NCBI GenBank assembly: GCA_963676095.1
Contig: OY781040.1
Location: 620,001 to 684,000 of the forward strand
Origin: G963676095 sp963676095
GTDB taxonomy: Bacteria; Bacteroidota; Bacteroidia; Bacteroidales; Prolixibacteraceae
Direction: 5' to 3'
Length of the DNA: 64,000 bases
The notes under the pieces were generated by a model. That model was not told the DNA's origin and ran no database searches. It saw nothing but the letters and a program-made list of their open reading frames with translations. Numbering within the stretch: the stretch's first letter is position 1; each line of letters starts with the position of its first letter. Of this stretch, positions 1 to 8,194 are shown in pieces. The position numbers and the translations under genes were made by a program.

Positions 1-1
1 A

Positions 2-286
2 TATAGCTACAGGAATTTACTCATGGATTACATACGTTCCAACGGAGGATTTGGATATCCATTCTTCACTCATGCCAAAGAAAATATGATGAAAGATGAT
101 TTTGGCACCTATACAGAAAAAGATTATGAAATGGTCCAAATGGTTCCTTTGGATGTAAACGATGTCCCTGTGTTTACTTTCTATAAAAGGTCTAATTCGT
201 ACATCGATATTATTATGCTCATCGTTGTGAATATTGTACTAATTGTTTTGGGAGGAACCTTGTTCTATAAATCGAAAATTCTGTAA
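2..286 (+). CDS. ABC-2 type transporter permease, C-terminal fragment
   Basis: The reading frame is open to the left edge of the window, so only the last 94 residues are present and the start lies outside. The fragment ends in one hydrophobic segment (about 20 residues) followed by a short basic tail, as in the last membrane helix of ABC-2 permeases of the DUF3526/GldF-like type. The next gene, 4 nt downstream on the same strand, is a full permease of the same kind, so the two probably form a heterodimeric exporter. The ATPase would be expected upstream, outside the window. Family assignment is by context and by the terminal helix; the fragment alone is not diagnostic. Confidence 0.6.
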   Translation, partial: YSYRNLLMDYIRSNGGFGYPFFTHAKENMMKDDFGTYTEKDYEMVQMVPLDVNDVPVFTFYKRSNSYIDIIMLIVVNIVLIVLGGTLFYKSKIL

Positions 287-290
287 TATC

Positions 291-1745
291 ATGATAAAGA
301 ATATCTTCTTAAAAGAGTTACAATACAATCTATTGAATTCAAAGATACTCATTACTTGGGGAGTTCTCATATTGCTTTTCATACTTAGTGCAGTATCTTC
401 ATTGGTTAATATCTCCAGCACAAACAAAAGCTGTAATTTGATTGAACAGAAAAATAATGAAAGAATGGTCTATGATGAAGAGGCTGGTCTTTTTAATGAA
501 CTTATGGCAAAAACTTCTAATCAACCTTATGAAAGGAAAAACGGATTGGATGTACTGGTTTTTACCAAGCAGGAATTAGTAAAAAAAGTGCCGGTGCTAT
601 CATTTATTTCCGGTACGAATGATAATATTCCTGACGGGAGCAATATGTTCTATTTTTTAATGCCTTCTATGGAGACGAATGCATCATCCAATATCTTTTT
701 GAATGCCCTTTATTCATTAAGCTGGAGCAGGATATTTATTTTTATATTAGGATTCGTTATTGCATGTTTTTCTTACGATGCATTTAGCAGGGAGAAGGAG
801 CAGGGAACCTTGAAACTTATGTTAGCCAGTAAAGTTTCAAGATTTTCAATTATCATGGGAAAATATCTCGGACTATTGGTCACCTTTTTAATTCCTTTAC
901 TCATAGCATTGATTATTACCATTGTGATTATCACTGTATCTCCCGGACTAGCATTTTTACCTGGAGATACCACTAAGTTATTCCTTTTTATATTGGGTGG
1001 AATGATTTTTCTAAGCATCAATATTTTTCTGGGATTCCTCATATCATGCTTATCTAAAAACTCAGCAGTAAGTCTTAGTATAAACCTTATTGCATGGGCA
1101 ATTTTAGCTGTTATTTTTCCAAGTACCAGTTGGCTGGGCATTAATAAAATTAAACCTATCCCAACTATTGCCGAAGCAAATGATGAAATCAGGACAAAAC
1201 AAAATGAATTGAAAGACTGTTCGATGGAATGGAGGGGCGATTGGGTAGGTAAAGAACCCACAGATGGCCTGTTAAGAAGAAAAGATTGCTATGATCGAAG
1301 AACAAAAATTGAAACTGATGTATGGCGGGATTATTATAACAGGCTGTTTTCTCAAACCCAAACAGCTATTAATATCTCAAGTATCTCCCCTTTTTCATCT
1401 TTCCAGTTTTTGTGTGATAAGTTAACAGATACTGGATTTTACGGGTATAATAACTTCTATAGCCAGGTATTGGATTATCAAAAGCAGTTCAGACGATTTA
1501 TTGACGATAAAGACAAGGCAGATAAAGAGAGTTACCATCTGATCTGGGACGAAAGTTACTATACTTGCTACTTCATGTCAAACAAAAAGATAGATGCTAA
1601 TGAAATCCCCAGATTTGAATATAAACCTTCATCATTAAAAGAAGTATTAAAAAGTTCGGAGTGGAATATCTTTTATTTGAGTAGTTGGACTATATTACTT
1701 TTTGCATGTGTTTGTATTGCGTTTTTTAGGTATGATGTAAGGTAA
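291..1745 (+). CDS. ABC-2 type transporter permease (DUF3526-like)
   Basis: This is a 484-residue membrane protein. I chose the ATG at 291, 4 nt after the preceding stop, over the upstream TTG at 243, because the protein then begins MIKNIFLKELQ, typical of ABC-2 permeases. The N-terminus has a cytoplasmic amphipathic start and a first helix (ITWGVLILLFILSA). A long periplasmic loop follows, then a cluster of helices containing the conserved cytoplasmic motif SREKEQGTLKLMLAS that contacts the ATPase, a second large soluble loop, and a last helix near the C-terminus. It probably exports a substrate together with the partial permease upstream. It converges, with a 13-nt gap, on the peptide-maturation cluster, which makes the modified peptide a possible cargo; that link is inference only. 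Confidence 0.8.
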   Translation: MIKNIFLKELQYNLLNSKILITWGVLILLFILSAVSSLVNISSTNKSCNLIEQKNNERMVYDEEAGLFNELMAKTSNQPYERKNGLDVLVFTKQELVKKVPVLSFISGTNDNIPDGSNMFYFLMPSMETNASSNIFLNALYSLSWSRIFIFILGFVIACFSYDAFSREKEQGTLKLMLASKVSRFSIIMGKYLGLLVTFLIPLLIALIITIVIITVSPGLAFLPGDTTKLFLFILGGMIFLSINIFLGFLISCLSKNSAVSLSINLIAWAILAVIFPSTSWLGINKIKPIPTIAEANDEIRTKQNELKDCSMEWRGDWVGKEPTDGLLRRKDCYDRRTKIETDVWRDYYNRLFSQTQTAINISSISPFSSFQFLCDKLTDTGFYGYNNFYSQVLDYQKQFRRFIDDKDKADKESYHLIWDESYYTCYFMSNKKIDANEIPRFEYKPSSLKEVLKSSEWNIFYLSSWTILLFACVCIAFFRYDVR

Positions 1746-1758
1746 CTATATTTTTGCA

Positions 1759-2025
1759 TCAAGCATCCAAATATCTTTGAATTAACAAAATTAAGTTTTC
1801 AAATGACAAAAAATTGTCCAAACAGACTTCTTCATCATCAATTTCAATATCAAACTCCTCTTCAATACTAGTGATAAAAAAAATAGCTTGTTTTGAGTGA
1901 CTCATTATAAGATGAAGTTCTCGATTAATTTGAGCAACATTAGCAATTGAAATATCTGATTCATTATTGGAAAAATCTTCAATAATTAAGTTTAATAATC
2001 GACTTTTGACATTATCCATGAGCAT
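1759..2025 (-). CDS. Acyl-carrier-related small protein of a peptide-maturation cluster
   Basis: This 88-residue acidic protein aligns by eye with acyl carrier proteins. The segment SIEEEFDIEIDDEE matches the ACP helix-III region (LEEEFGIEIPDEE). Exactly the right distance upstream is a serine (Ser44) in the context HSK instead of the usual DSL. The prosthetic-group serine position is therefore kept while its flanking Asp and Leu are lost, so phosphopantetheinylation is uncertain. Small ACP-related proteins (TIGR04069, from memory) occur beside radical SAM peptide maturases in clostridial Clo7bot-type clusters. The gene is last in the minus-strand cluster, 8 nt after the subtilase-fusion gene, and so is probably co-transcribed. 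A possible role is as a carrier or docking partner during peptide modification. Confidence 0.6.
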   Translation of the reverse strand: MLMDNVKSRLLNLIIEDFSNNESDISIANVAQINRELHLIMSHSKQAIFFITSIEEEFDIEIDDEEVCLDNFLSFENLILLIQRYLDA

Positions 2026-2033
2026 AGCTGTTT

Positions 2034-3920
2034 TTAGGAAAAGTAGTTATAAATAGTATCCAAAATAAATTGTTTATTTTTCTCATCCATTATATTTATT
2101 ACGGGCATTTTAAGCTGATTTTGATAAAAGGAAATTCGTTCATTTAATTCATCTTCCAAAAGTATTTTCCTATTGGAAACAAGTACTTTCTTATTATTCA
2201 TATTGTATTCTATTTGCCAAGGAGTAATTGTACAGAAAAGTATTTTCGATTTGGTTACTAGTTGTGTTGCTGTAATATTCCTTTGTATTCGTTCAATTGG
2301 GTCATTAGGGTTGATCGCACAAATTATAGCATCTGGATCTAATCCAATTAAATAATATAGTGAATCTAATTCCTGTCCCGTAGCTGCTTCTGGGAAAGCC
2401 ATTGGCAATGCCCACGATTGAATCCCTGATAGGATTAGGTCTGGGTTATTATAGTATTCAATTGCTTTATTTAGTAAACGTAAAAATATGCACCAAAATT
2501 TGTGAGGAATAGAAATTGTTGAATTATATCCAAAAGGAAAGCTATATATGGAACCGAACAGTTCTCCTTGGGGTTCTGTAGAAATATGTGCTATACTATA
2601 TCCTTCACTTTCCAATAAAGTTTTAATTATTAACTGTGTTGTAAACTTTCCTTGACTTTTTGTAGTTCCGACAACACACAATACAGGAGTCTTTATGTTG
2701 GGCTGAGATTTAAAAAAGCTCAAAAGTTTAAGAGTTTTAGTATTTACAATTGGACAGTATATTTTTCCAGTATATTCTGTTGTTATTAGTTCCTTTTCAA
2801 CAATAGATTTGAGATTTGAATCATAAAAAAAAAGATTCTTATTCCATTCAACCGCTTTTTTTAATATCCGATAACCGAAATCGACATTTGCTCGAAAAAA
2901 ATGTTCATAAAAATAACCTATGACTAAAGTATCAAATTTATTTATGTCTTCATCGGATAGTTCCCAATCTTGAATAGCTATATCTCCATTATTTTCTTTA
3001 AACCTTCGTGGGTAATCAAGATATAAAGATATACGACATTTGCATAGTTCTTTTAAATTCATCATTGACTTCATTTCTTTTTCTGATACTGGGAATAATG
3101 CAAGTTGTCCAAAGTCCGATAATTTCATATTATTGTTGAATAATTCATATGCTAACTCATTAATGTCATGATTTATTATTATTGGACTTATTATATTTTT
3201 TTTTAGTGTTCTATAAATCTTAATATTAGAATCACACTCATTTAACAAAAGTTCTTTAAACTTATTAATTGGATATTTTTTTTTGCTTTTGCATATTCTA
3301 TTAGCCACAATACCGGAAAAATAGGCACAGGCATAGCTAGAACCTTCTCTAAATATAAAAGTATCGTTATTTGTGGCAATACGCTGATTATCCCCCTTTG
3401 CGATAAATTCGACAGGAGAATCCTCTACCTTACCATAGGAATTGCCATTTTTAACATTTCCACTATAAACTCCAAATACTTCAGGAAAAAATGCCGGATA
3501 ACATTCTTTTGAAATATTATCTCCTCCTGCAGCAATAATAGGAATATTTAATTCAAATGCCTTTTTACACACTTCATGTAGTTTTTGTGGTGGCGTTTCT
3601 GAAAATATGCCAAAACTGGCATTGATAATATCTATTCGATTTTCACAACACCAATTAATTGCTGATATAAGAATTTCTATTTTCGCGACTAAATGATCAT
3701 GAAATATCTTTATTGAAACAATCTCAGCAATAGGATTCAACTTATGTATAATGGATGCAACGCCAGTTCCATGTCCCAAATGATCTTCATAATCATTTTC
3801 AAAAATAATCTTACCTTTGTTCCATTTTATACTTAACCCACAGATACGGCAATCTTTTAATCTCCTATGGTTAATATCAATACCACTATCAATGACTGCT
3901 ATTCTCATCTTTTTTTTCAA
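2034..3920 (-). CDS. Subtilase (S8) fused to a P-loop/DUF1611-like peptide-maturation domain
   Basis: This is a 628-residue protein without a signal peptide, so it is probably cytoplasmic. Residues 5-205 form a subtilisin-like domain: Asp11 in AVIDSGID, His50 in HLGHGTGVAS and Ser195 in EGSSYACAYFSG give the full triad. The oxyanion-hole Asn block reads AAGGDN instead of the usual AAGN. Residues 260-410 are unrecognised. Residues 413-628 begin with VLCVVGTTKSQGKFTTQ, a nucleotide-binding-like loop, and continue with a pattern recalling DUF1611 and the clostridial maturation family TIGR04066 (from memory). A likely job is leader-peptide cleavage or ATP-dependent processing of the precursor. 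The start overlaps the radical SAM stop by 32 nt, implying translational coupling; ATG 3908 is an alternative start. Confidence 0.65.
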   Translation of the reverse strand: MKKKMRIAVIDSGIDINHRRLKDCRICGLSIKWNKGKIIFENDYEDHLGHGTGVASIIHKLNPIAEIVSIKIFHDHLVAKIEILISAINWCCENRIDIINASFGIFSETPPQKLHEVCKKAFELNIPIIAAGGDNISKECYPAFFPEVFGVYSGNVKNGNSYGKVEDSPVEFIAKGDNQRIATNNDTFIFREGSSYACAYFSGIVANRICKSKKKYPINKFKELLLNECDSNIKIYRTLKKNIISPIIINHDINELAYELFNNNMKLSDFGQLALFPVSEKEMKSMMNLKELCKCRISLYLDYPRRFKENNGDIAIQDWELSDEDINKFDTLVIGYFYEHFFRANVDFGYRILKKAVEWNKNLFFYDSNLKSIVEKELITTEYTGKIYCPIVNTKTLKLLSFFKSQPNIKTPVLCVVGTTKSQGKFTTQLIIKTLLESEGYSIAHISTEPQGELFGSIYSFPFGYNSTISIPHKFWCIFLRLLNKAIEYYNNPDLILSGIQSWALPMAFPEAATGQELDSLYYLIGLDPDAIICAINPNDPIERIQRNITATQLVTKSKILFCTITPWQIEYNMNNKKVLVSNRKILLEDELNERISFYQNQLKMPVINIMDEKNKQFILDTIYNYFS

Positions 3921-5391
3921 TTTTAAATGTTTTACACAGGTTTTCGATAGATTGTATCTGATCAGGTTTTTCTAGCGAAAGTAGGTACTGTTTCTTCAGT
4001 ACCTCTTTTAGGTTGCATTTCCATGTTGTACACGGCCTTGGTAAACATTTCACAATATGAAAATCATAGCAATACCCCTTATCACAAATCGGAAGATATT
4101 TGCATGTACGGCATACATCATCATATTCAGGTTGAAGAAAAGAACACAGTTGTTTAAATGCTTTATTATTTACAATGGCTTTATAACCGTCTTTGATATG
4201 GAATATCATTCTTTGAGGATCTAATGAGTGATTCCAGCATTTGCCAACATAGCCGTCTGCATTTATTACAAATCCATACGGAGAATTAATTGATTCACAA
4301 TAGAACGGGTTCATTTCCGGGAAACGCCAGGCTAATTTAGCATTTCGTACATTGTTTTTTGTTGCCCAGTTATTATAAAGTTTCTGTTTCAACTCACGAA
4401 AATCTTCTTTTATTTCAGCAAATTCTTTTAATGTAAAAAAGTCAGATTTAATTAGTTTTTGTCCATTAAAGTCATAATAACGCTTGAATCCCAAATATAA
4501 ACTTATATACGGATGTTTTTGGGGCCATAGCCTATAGGCATTTAAATCATAAAAAAGATCTTCTATCTTCTCATAAACTTTCTTATCAACGTTTATCCGT
4601 ATCAACACTTTGATTCCGGGAGGAAGATGAGTCAGATTCTCCAGAATTTTATGATATGAATCATTTCCTGTTTTTAATGGACGATTCAGCGAATGCGTAT
4701 CTTTGTTGCCATCAATAGTAATATCTATATTCCTAATACTATTTCTCATTAGTATATTCCAGTTTTTTGTACTCAACAAGTACCCATTGGTAAAAAGTCT
4801 GCTCGTATATTTTAGGTGATATCTTTTACAAAGGGTAAGAAATCCTTGAGATAGTTTGTCTATTCCTTCCGGATATATTAATGGTTCTCCACCAAACCAA
4901 ATAACGGATAATTCATTTATATTTAACTTTTCAAATATAATTGCATTTTCTAAAAATTCCAGTATTTGGTTCATCGTATAATCCTTCATTTTATTTGTTG
5001 GATTTCTATCACTTTCAAAGCAGTATAAACAACTCATATTGCAATTATTTGATGGTAAGATAACTAGAAACAATCGCCTACTTTTTGTTTTTCTGATTTC
5101 CGTCCAACGATTTTGGAGTATTTCATATTCATTGCTATCTACAGGGATAAGAAATCTTTCATCTATCAATTTCTGTTTTATTTCTTTGTCTAGATTCAAA
5201 TCTTTTTTATTTAGAATATTCGAATCAAAATCTTGATCCAATTGTTTCAAGATATTCCCCACATTTGATCTGGTTATAAATATTTTTTGGTATAATGAAT
5301 TGTAAAGTAACCATTCATCTGTTTCCTTTACGGGAATGTAAAAATTGAAATAACTCAATTTATATTCGTTATTACTATTTATAATACTCAT
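3889..5391 (-). CDS. Radical SAM/SPASM peptide maturase
   Basis: This 500-residue enzyme has the radical SAM cluster motif CNMSCLYC (Cys117, Cys121, Cys124), which binds a 4Fe-4S cluster for S-adenosylmethionine cleavage, and the GGEPL motif (WFGGEPLIYP). The C-terminal part, from roughly residue 360, has the SPASM signature: Cys in DGYVGKC, then CRTCKYLPICDKGYC (CX2CX5CX3C), then further Cys residues near the end. Such proteins install thioether or carbon-carbon crosslinks in ribosomal peptides. The N-terminal 100 residues could contain a peptide-recognition element. The likely substrate is the Cys-containing small peptide encoded at 6003-6152. Downstream it overlaps the subtilase-fusion gene. 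A candidate promoter box lies about 20 nt before its ATG. Confidence 0.88.
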   Translation of the reverse strand: MSIINSNNEYKLSYFNFYIPVKETDEWLLYNSLYQKIFITRSNVGNILKQLDQDFDSNILNKKDLNLDKEIKQKLIDERFLIPVDSNEYEILQNRWTEIRKTKSRRLFLVILPSNNCNMSCLYCFESDRNPTNKMKDYTMNQILEFLENAIIFEKLNINELSVIWFGGEPLIYPEGIDKLSQGFLTLCKRYHLKYTSRLFTNGYLLSTKNWNILMRNSIRNIDITIDGNKDTHSLNRPLKTGNDSYHKILENLTHLPPGIKVLIRINVDKKVYEKIEDLFYDLNAYRLWPQKHPYISLYLGFKRYYDFNGQKLIKSDFFTLKEFAEIKEDFRELKQKLYNNWATKNNVRNAKLAWRFPEMNPFYCESINSPYGFVINADGYVGKCWNHSLDPQRMIFHIKDGYKAIVNNKAFKQLCSFLQPEYDDVCRTCKYLPICDKGYCYDFHIVKCLPRPCTTWKCNLKEVLKKQYLLSLEKPDQIQSIENLCKTFKIEKKDENSSH

Positions 5392-5412
5392 ACTAAACTA
5401 TATTAATTTATT

Positions 5413-5420
5413 CAAAAATA
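5413..5420 (-). promoter_or_regulatory. Candidate -7 promoter box for the radical SAM gene
   Basis: The minus strand reads TATTTTTG, matching the Bacteroidota -7 consensus TAnnTTTG, about 22 nt before the radical SAM start codon. No good TTTG box lies at the expected -33 position, so support is partial. If real, the maturation genes have their own promoter, separate from the precursor. Confidence 0.35.
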
Positions 5421-5966
5421 TACGGATTGAAGAAATGATTATTGAGATATAGAGCTTGTTTTAATTTTATTTTTGTGAATTGTTTTTGAAGGATTAAGTC
5501 CTCAGGCGAGGCAAAATTGACGCGAATATTAATTCCTATTTAAGGAGATTTTAATGCAGGTGGGGGCTTAAGGAACAAAAACAAACCAAATGATGAAATT
5601 TAAACAGGCTCTTAGTACTGATGCGTTAAGATCAAAAGCATATTAATTACCTGCATTCCAGCAGACCTAATTATCTGCAAAAAACTATTTTAATGTAGAA
5701 TAAGAATACTTAACTGGATTGAAAAAGCATGACAAGATAAAGTTAACCTACTAGGTCAATTCAATTCTCAGAATCAAATAGTATTCATAATGCAACGAAA
5801 ATAAATATTATACAATCATCTTAGGAAAATTAACGTACCACCAATAATTGAGAACTAAAAAAGAAGCTACTGGGGTGAGTCTATCAGAGGATTTATGAGT
5901 CCCAAAGATATATAAAACTCATAAACAAAATTCATTTATTAAAATAATTAATTTTGTGAGACAGGA

Positions 5967-5991
5967 AAAGGGAAGCACAAAGCTTCCCTTT
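5967..5991 (-). terminator. Hairpin after the precursor gene (terminator or attenuator)
   Basis: A perfect 10-bp stem (AAAGGGAAGC / GCTTCCCTTT) with a 5-nt loop starts 12 nt after the precursor stop codon on the minus strand. The 3' arm ends in TTT followed by one more T, a short U-tract. Read-through would supply the maturation genes at lower level than the precursor, a common arrangement in peptide natural-product operons. The fold is read directly from the sequence; the function is inferred. Confidence 0.7.
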
Positions 5992-6002
5992 AAAAGACTT
6001 AA

Positions 6003-6152
6003 TTAGAACAAGATATCTTCATCTTGTTCATTATCATCACTGCCCATGCCAAAGCAGCAAGCACCCCCACTATTATCGCAAAGTGCAATAACTTCTTGTG
6101 CTTGATGAAGTAATTCATCTTCGTTCTTAAACGGTTTTACTAATTCTTTCAT
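6003..6152 (-). CDS. Putative radical-SAM-modified precursor peptide
   Basis: This is a 49-residue peptide when started at ATG 6152; the longer frame to 6191 adds a hydrophobic stretch that looks like untranslated leader. The N-terminal half (MKELVKPFKNEDELLHQAQE) is a charged amphipathic leader-like helix. The C-terminal half contains three cysteines (Cys25, Cys32, Cys33) around NSGGACCFGMG and a strongly acidic tail ending DEDILF. Small size, the leader/core layout, the Gly-Gly-Ala-Cys-Cys block and the position between a secreted protease gene and a radical SAM/SPASM gene all suggest a ribosomal peptide substrate. No family is recognised with certainty; the clostridial Cys-rich Clo7bot peptides are the nearest analogy. 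The hairpin after it fits high precursor expression. Confidence 0.65.
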   Translation of the reverse strand: MKELVKPFKNEDELLHQAQEVIALCDNSGGACCFGMGSDDNEQDEDILF

Positions 6153-6187
6153 GATTAAAAAATTTAAATTAAACAATATGTAAATAA

Positions 6188-6199
6188 ACAACCGGTTGT
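6188..6199. promoter_or_regulatory. 12-bp perfect palindrome before the precursor gene
   Basis: ACAACCGGTTGT is a perfect palindrome between the S41-like protease stop codon and the precursor start, about 36 nt before the ATG. It is GC-richer than its surroundings. It could be a dimeric regulator site; no matching regulator gene is present in this part of the window. Confidence 0.3.
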
Positions 6200-8194
6200 C
6201 TAATCCTTTAAATAGTAAATGGCTAATTTTAACACCTTGTCTTGATAAGGTGCTAAATCATTAACTGTTGCTATAGGAACCCAGATATCTGGATTAATTC
6301 CGATTCCTTCAATATCCTTTCCAGATGACATAATTATTTTACTACATAAGGATGTCTGTAATATATAACCATTAGGTAAATTTACTGACAACATGTGAGA
6401 TAACGCTCCTGGGCTTCTTTCATTTCCTATAATAACAGCATTAGCTTTTTCTCGCATAAATTCGCAAAAAAGTTCACTTGCGCATACAGTTCCACCATTT
6501 ATAAGAATTATTATTTTTTTATCAGATAAATTAATATATTTATTTGGTTTTAATAAGAAAGTTTGTAGGATGGTATCGCCTTTTCCCCACGGAAATCTAA
6601 TATGACAATATATTTCAGGACGATTAATAAACATCGAGGCTATTCGATCTTCAAAACCGCCCCCCGGATTATTCCTTAAATCTAATATGAGATTCTTACT
6701 TTTTTTTATTTGTTCGATGTCATTAAGAATTCTGGTATATAGTTCTTGATCCCAAGAAGGAATTCTGATATATAGGGTATTTTGATTTAATGATTTTGTT
6801 ATGTAGCCATTATTCTTCAATCTATTAGGGGTAGAACATTTTGTGTTATACTTCAACTGTATTTTTGTAGTATCATTATTATCACAAACCTCAATTACTA
6901 CAGTATCGCTGTTGAGTCTGGATAGTGAGTGTGAGATAGCTTTTTTTTCTCTGGAATAAAGATCCCCTTGATAACGATTAGAGAGGGAGTCAATATAATT
7001 GTGGATCGGGATGCCATTTAATGAAAGAACCTCCATTCCAATTTTTATCTGCTTCTCTAATGTCGTATCTATAATTGCAGCGATAAATATATGATTATGT
7101 ATATTGTATAGTTTTATTGGGCTACGATTTTTTTCTTCAATTGGAGTATTGTTCTTCGACACTTTAATTTTAACCATCTTAAAGTGTGGATCTTTCATTG
7201 AATTAATCATTCTTTGTAATGAATAAAACAATGATTCTCCCATTATTGAAGTGTTTTGCTCTATAGTTTTCAGTTCATTTAAGATTTTTTCTTTATCTTT
7301 TCCGTTTCCATAAATATTATAGTATGGATAACGTTCAAGTAAAATTTGAAATAATCTAATTATACTTTCTTTTTCAACAGAATCATCTTTAAAACAAATC
7401 TTAATATCATTTAATAAGGGAAACATTGATTGGTAATAATTCTGAGTAAATATATCTAACTCTTCCTTTTCTTTATATTTCTCATCATTATAAAGAGAAA
7501 AAAAAGGATGATAAACATTTTTGGAATATATTATTTTATAATTGTATATCTTTAAATCACCAATAATAAATTTATTTTTTATATGTTTTTTTTGAGGATA
7601 GACAACAAAAACTAAATGGTCAATAAAATTTATTTTACAACTATCAGATACTAATAATTTTATTGTTGAATAATTATTAGAAGCATCTTCTTCTACTTCT
7701 TGCCATGCACTTGGTTTATCAACATTAGGATATTGATAGCCCTCAAAATTGATATTATATCTTCTTATATACCATTTTCTATCTAGGGATGAATGAACAT
7801 ATATTGAATATGAGTCACAGTTTTTGATAAATATCTTATGATAGAACTCAGTGGAACTATTTTCTATTCTAAGCGGGTTTGGAAAATAAATATCCCAACA
7901 AAACAATCTTCCATTTAATGGAAAATTTGTATCTGTAATTTTTCTCTTGGAAATGACTTTTTTCCCTCTACATAGAGAGCTGTCATTCCATGAGTATTCG
8001 GGAAAATAATAATCATTTTTAAAATTACAATTTGAATTTTTCCTAATTGAAAATAAAATTTTATTGATGGTACTTCCCATTACTCCCAATTTGCTGCTTT
8101 GACCACAACAAACTGACATACAAAAAATTATAAAAAAAATAGCTATTTTTATAGATCTTTTAATGTTCATATTACAAAGAATGTTCATATTCAT
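6200..8194 (-). CDS. Secreted S41-family peptidase-like protein with Cys nucleophile
   Basis: This 664-residue protein has an N-terminal signal sequence (IAIFFIIFCMSVCC) that may be a lipoprotein signal. Residues 40-270 are unrecognised. A PDZ-like segment (IGMEVLSLNGIPIHNY) lies near residues 385-400. The S41 core includes ILDLRNNPGGG and LINGGTVCASELF. In S41 enzymes the latter motif reads TASASE with Ser as nucleophile; here Cys571 takes that place. No Lys follows as in CtpA, but DPHFKM (His337) matches the S41B/tricorn-type His, so a Cys/His enzyme is possible. It is upstream of, and codirectional with, the precursor (47 nt gap), suggesting extracytoplasmic maturation of the exported peptide. 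Two in-frame starts, 8194 and 8170, lie in a 24-nt tandem duplication; 8170 gives the more usual signal peptide. Confidence 0.75.
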   Translation of the reverse strand: MNMNILCNMNIKRSIKIAIFFIIFCMSVCCGQSSKLGVMGSTINKILFSIRKNSNCNFKNDYYFPEYSWNDSSLCRGKKVISKRKITDTNFPLNGRLFCWDIYFPNPLRIENSSTEFYHKIFIKNCDSYSIYVHSSLDRKWYIRRYNINFEGYQYPNVDKPSAWQEVEEDASNNYSTIKLLVSDSCKINFIDHLVFVVYPQKKHIKNKFIIGDLKIYNYKIIYSKNVYHPFFSLYNDEKYKEKEELDIFTQNYYQSMFPLLNDIKICFKDDSVEKESIIRLFQILLERYPYYNIYGNGKDKEKILNELKTIEQNTSIMGESLFYSLQRMINSMKDPHFKMVKIKVSKNNTPIEEKNRSPIKLYNIHNHIFIAAIIDTTLEKQIKIGMEVLSLNGIPIHNYIDSLSNRYQGDLYSREKKAISHSLSRLNSDTVVIEVCDNNDTTKIQLKYNTKCSTPNRLKNNGYITKSLNQNTLYIRIPSWDQELYTRILNDIEQIKKSKNLILDLRNNPGGGFEDRIASMFINRPEIYCHIRFPWGKGDTILQTFLLKPNKYINLSDKKIIILINGGTVCASELFCEFMREKANAVIIGNERSPGALSHMLSVNLPNGYILQTSLCSKIIMSSGKDIEGIGINPDIWVPIATVNDLAPYQDKVLKLAIYYLKD

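Larger units (their letters stand above)
5392..6002. other. Long non-coding spacer between precursor and maturase genes
   Basis: About 610 nt lie between the precursor peptide and the radical SAM gene. I read both strands for short reading frames beginning with ATG. The longest on the minus strand are about 22 codons, and none has the Cys or Gly pattern of a second precursor. It holds the hairpin at 5967-5991, one weak promoter-like box (TATCTTTG on the minus strand at 5903-5910, with a TTTG only 15 nt upstream) and the better-placed box at 5413-5420. Nothing else is recognised. Confidence 0.55.

Noticed and set aside
243..290. TTG-initiated extension of the second ABC permease
   Set aside because: It overlaps the previous gene in another frame; ATG 291 directly follows the upstream stop and gives a normal permease N-terminus.
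5590..5646. 18-codon frame (MMKFKQALSTDALRSKAY) on the + strand in the peptide cluster spacer
   Set aside because: Too short, on the opposite strand to the cluster, and no Cys or leader/core pattern.
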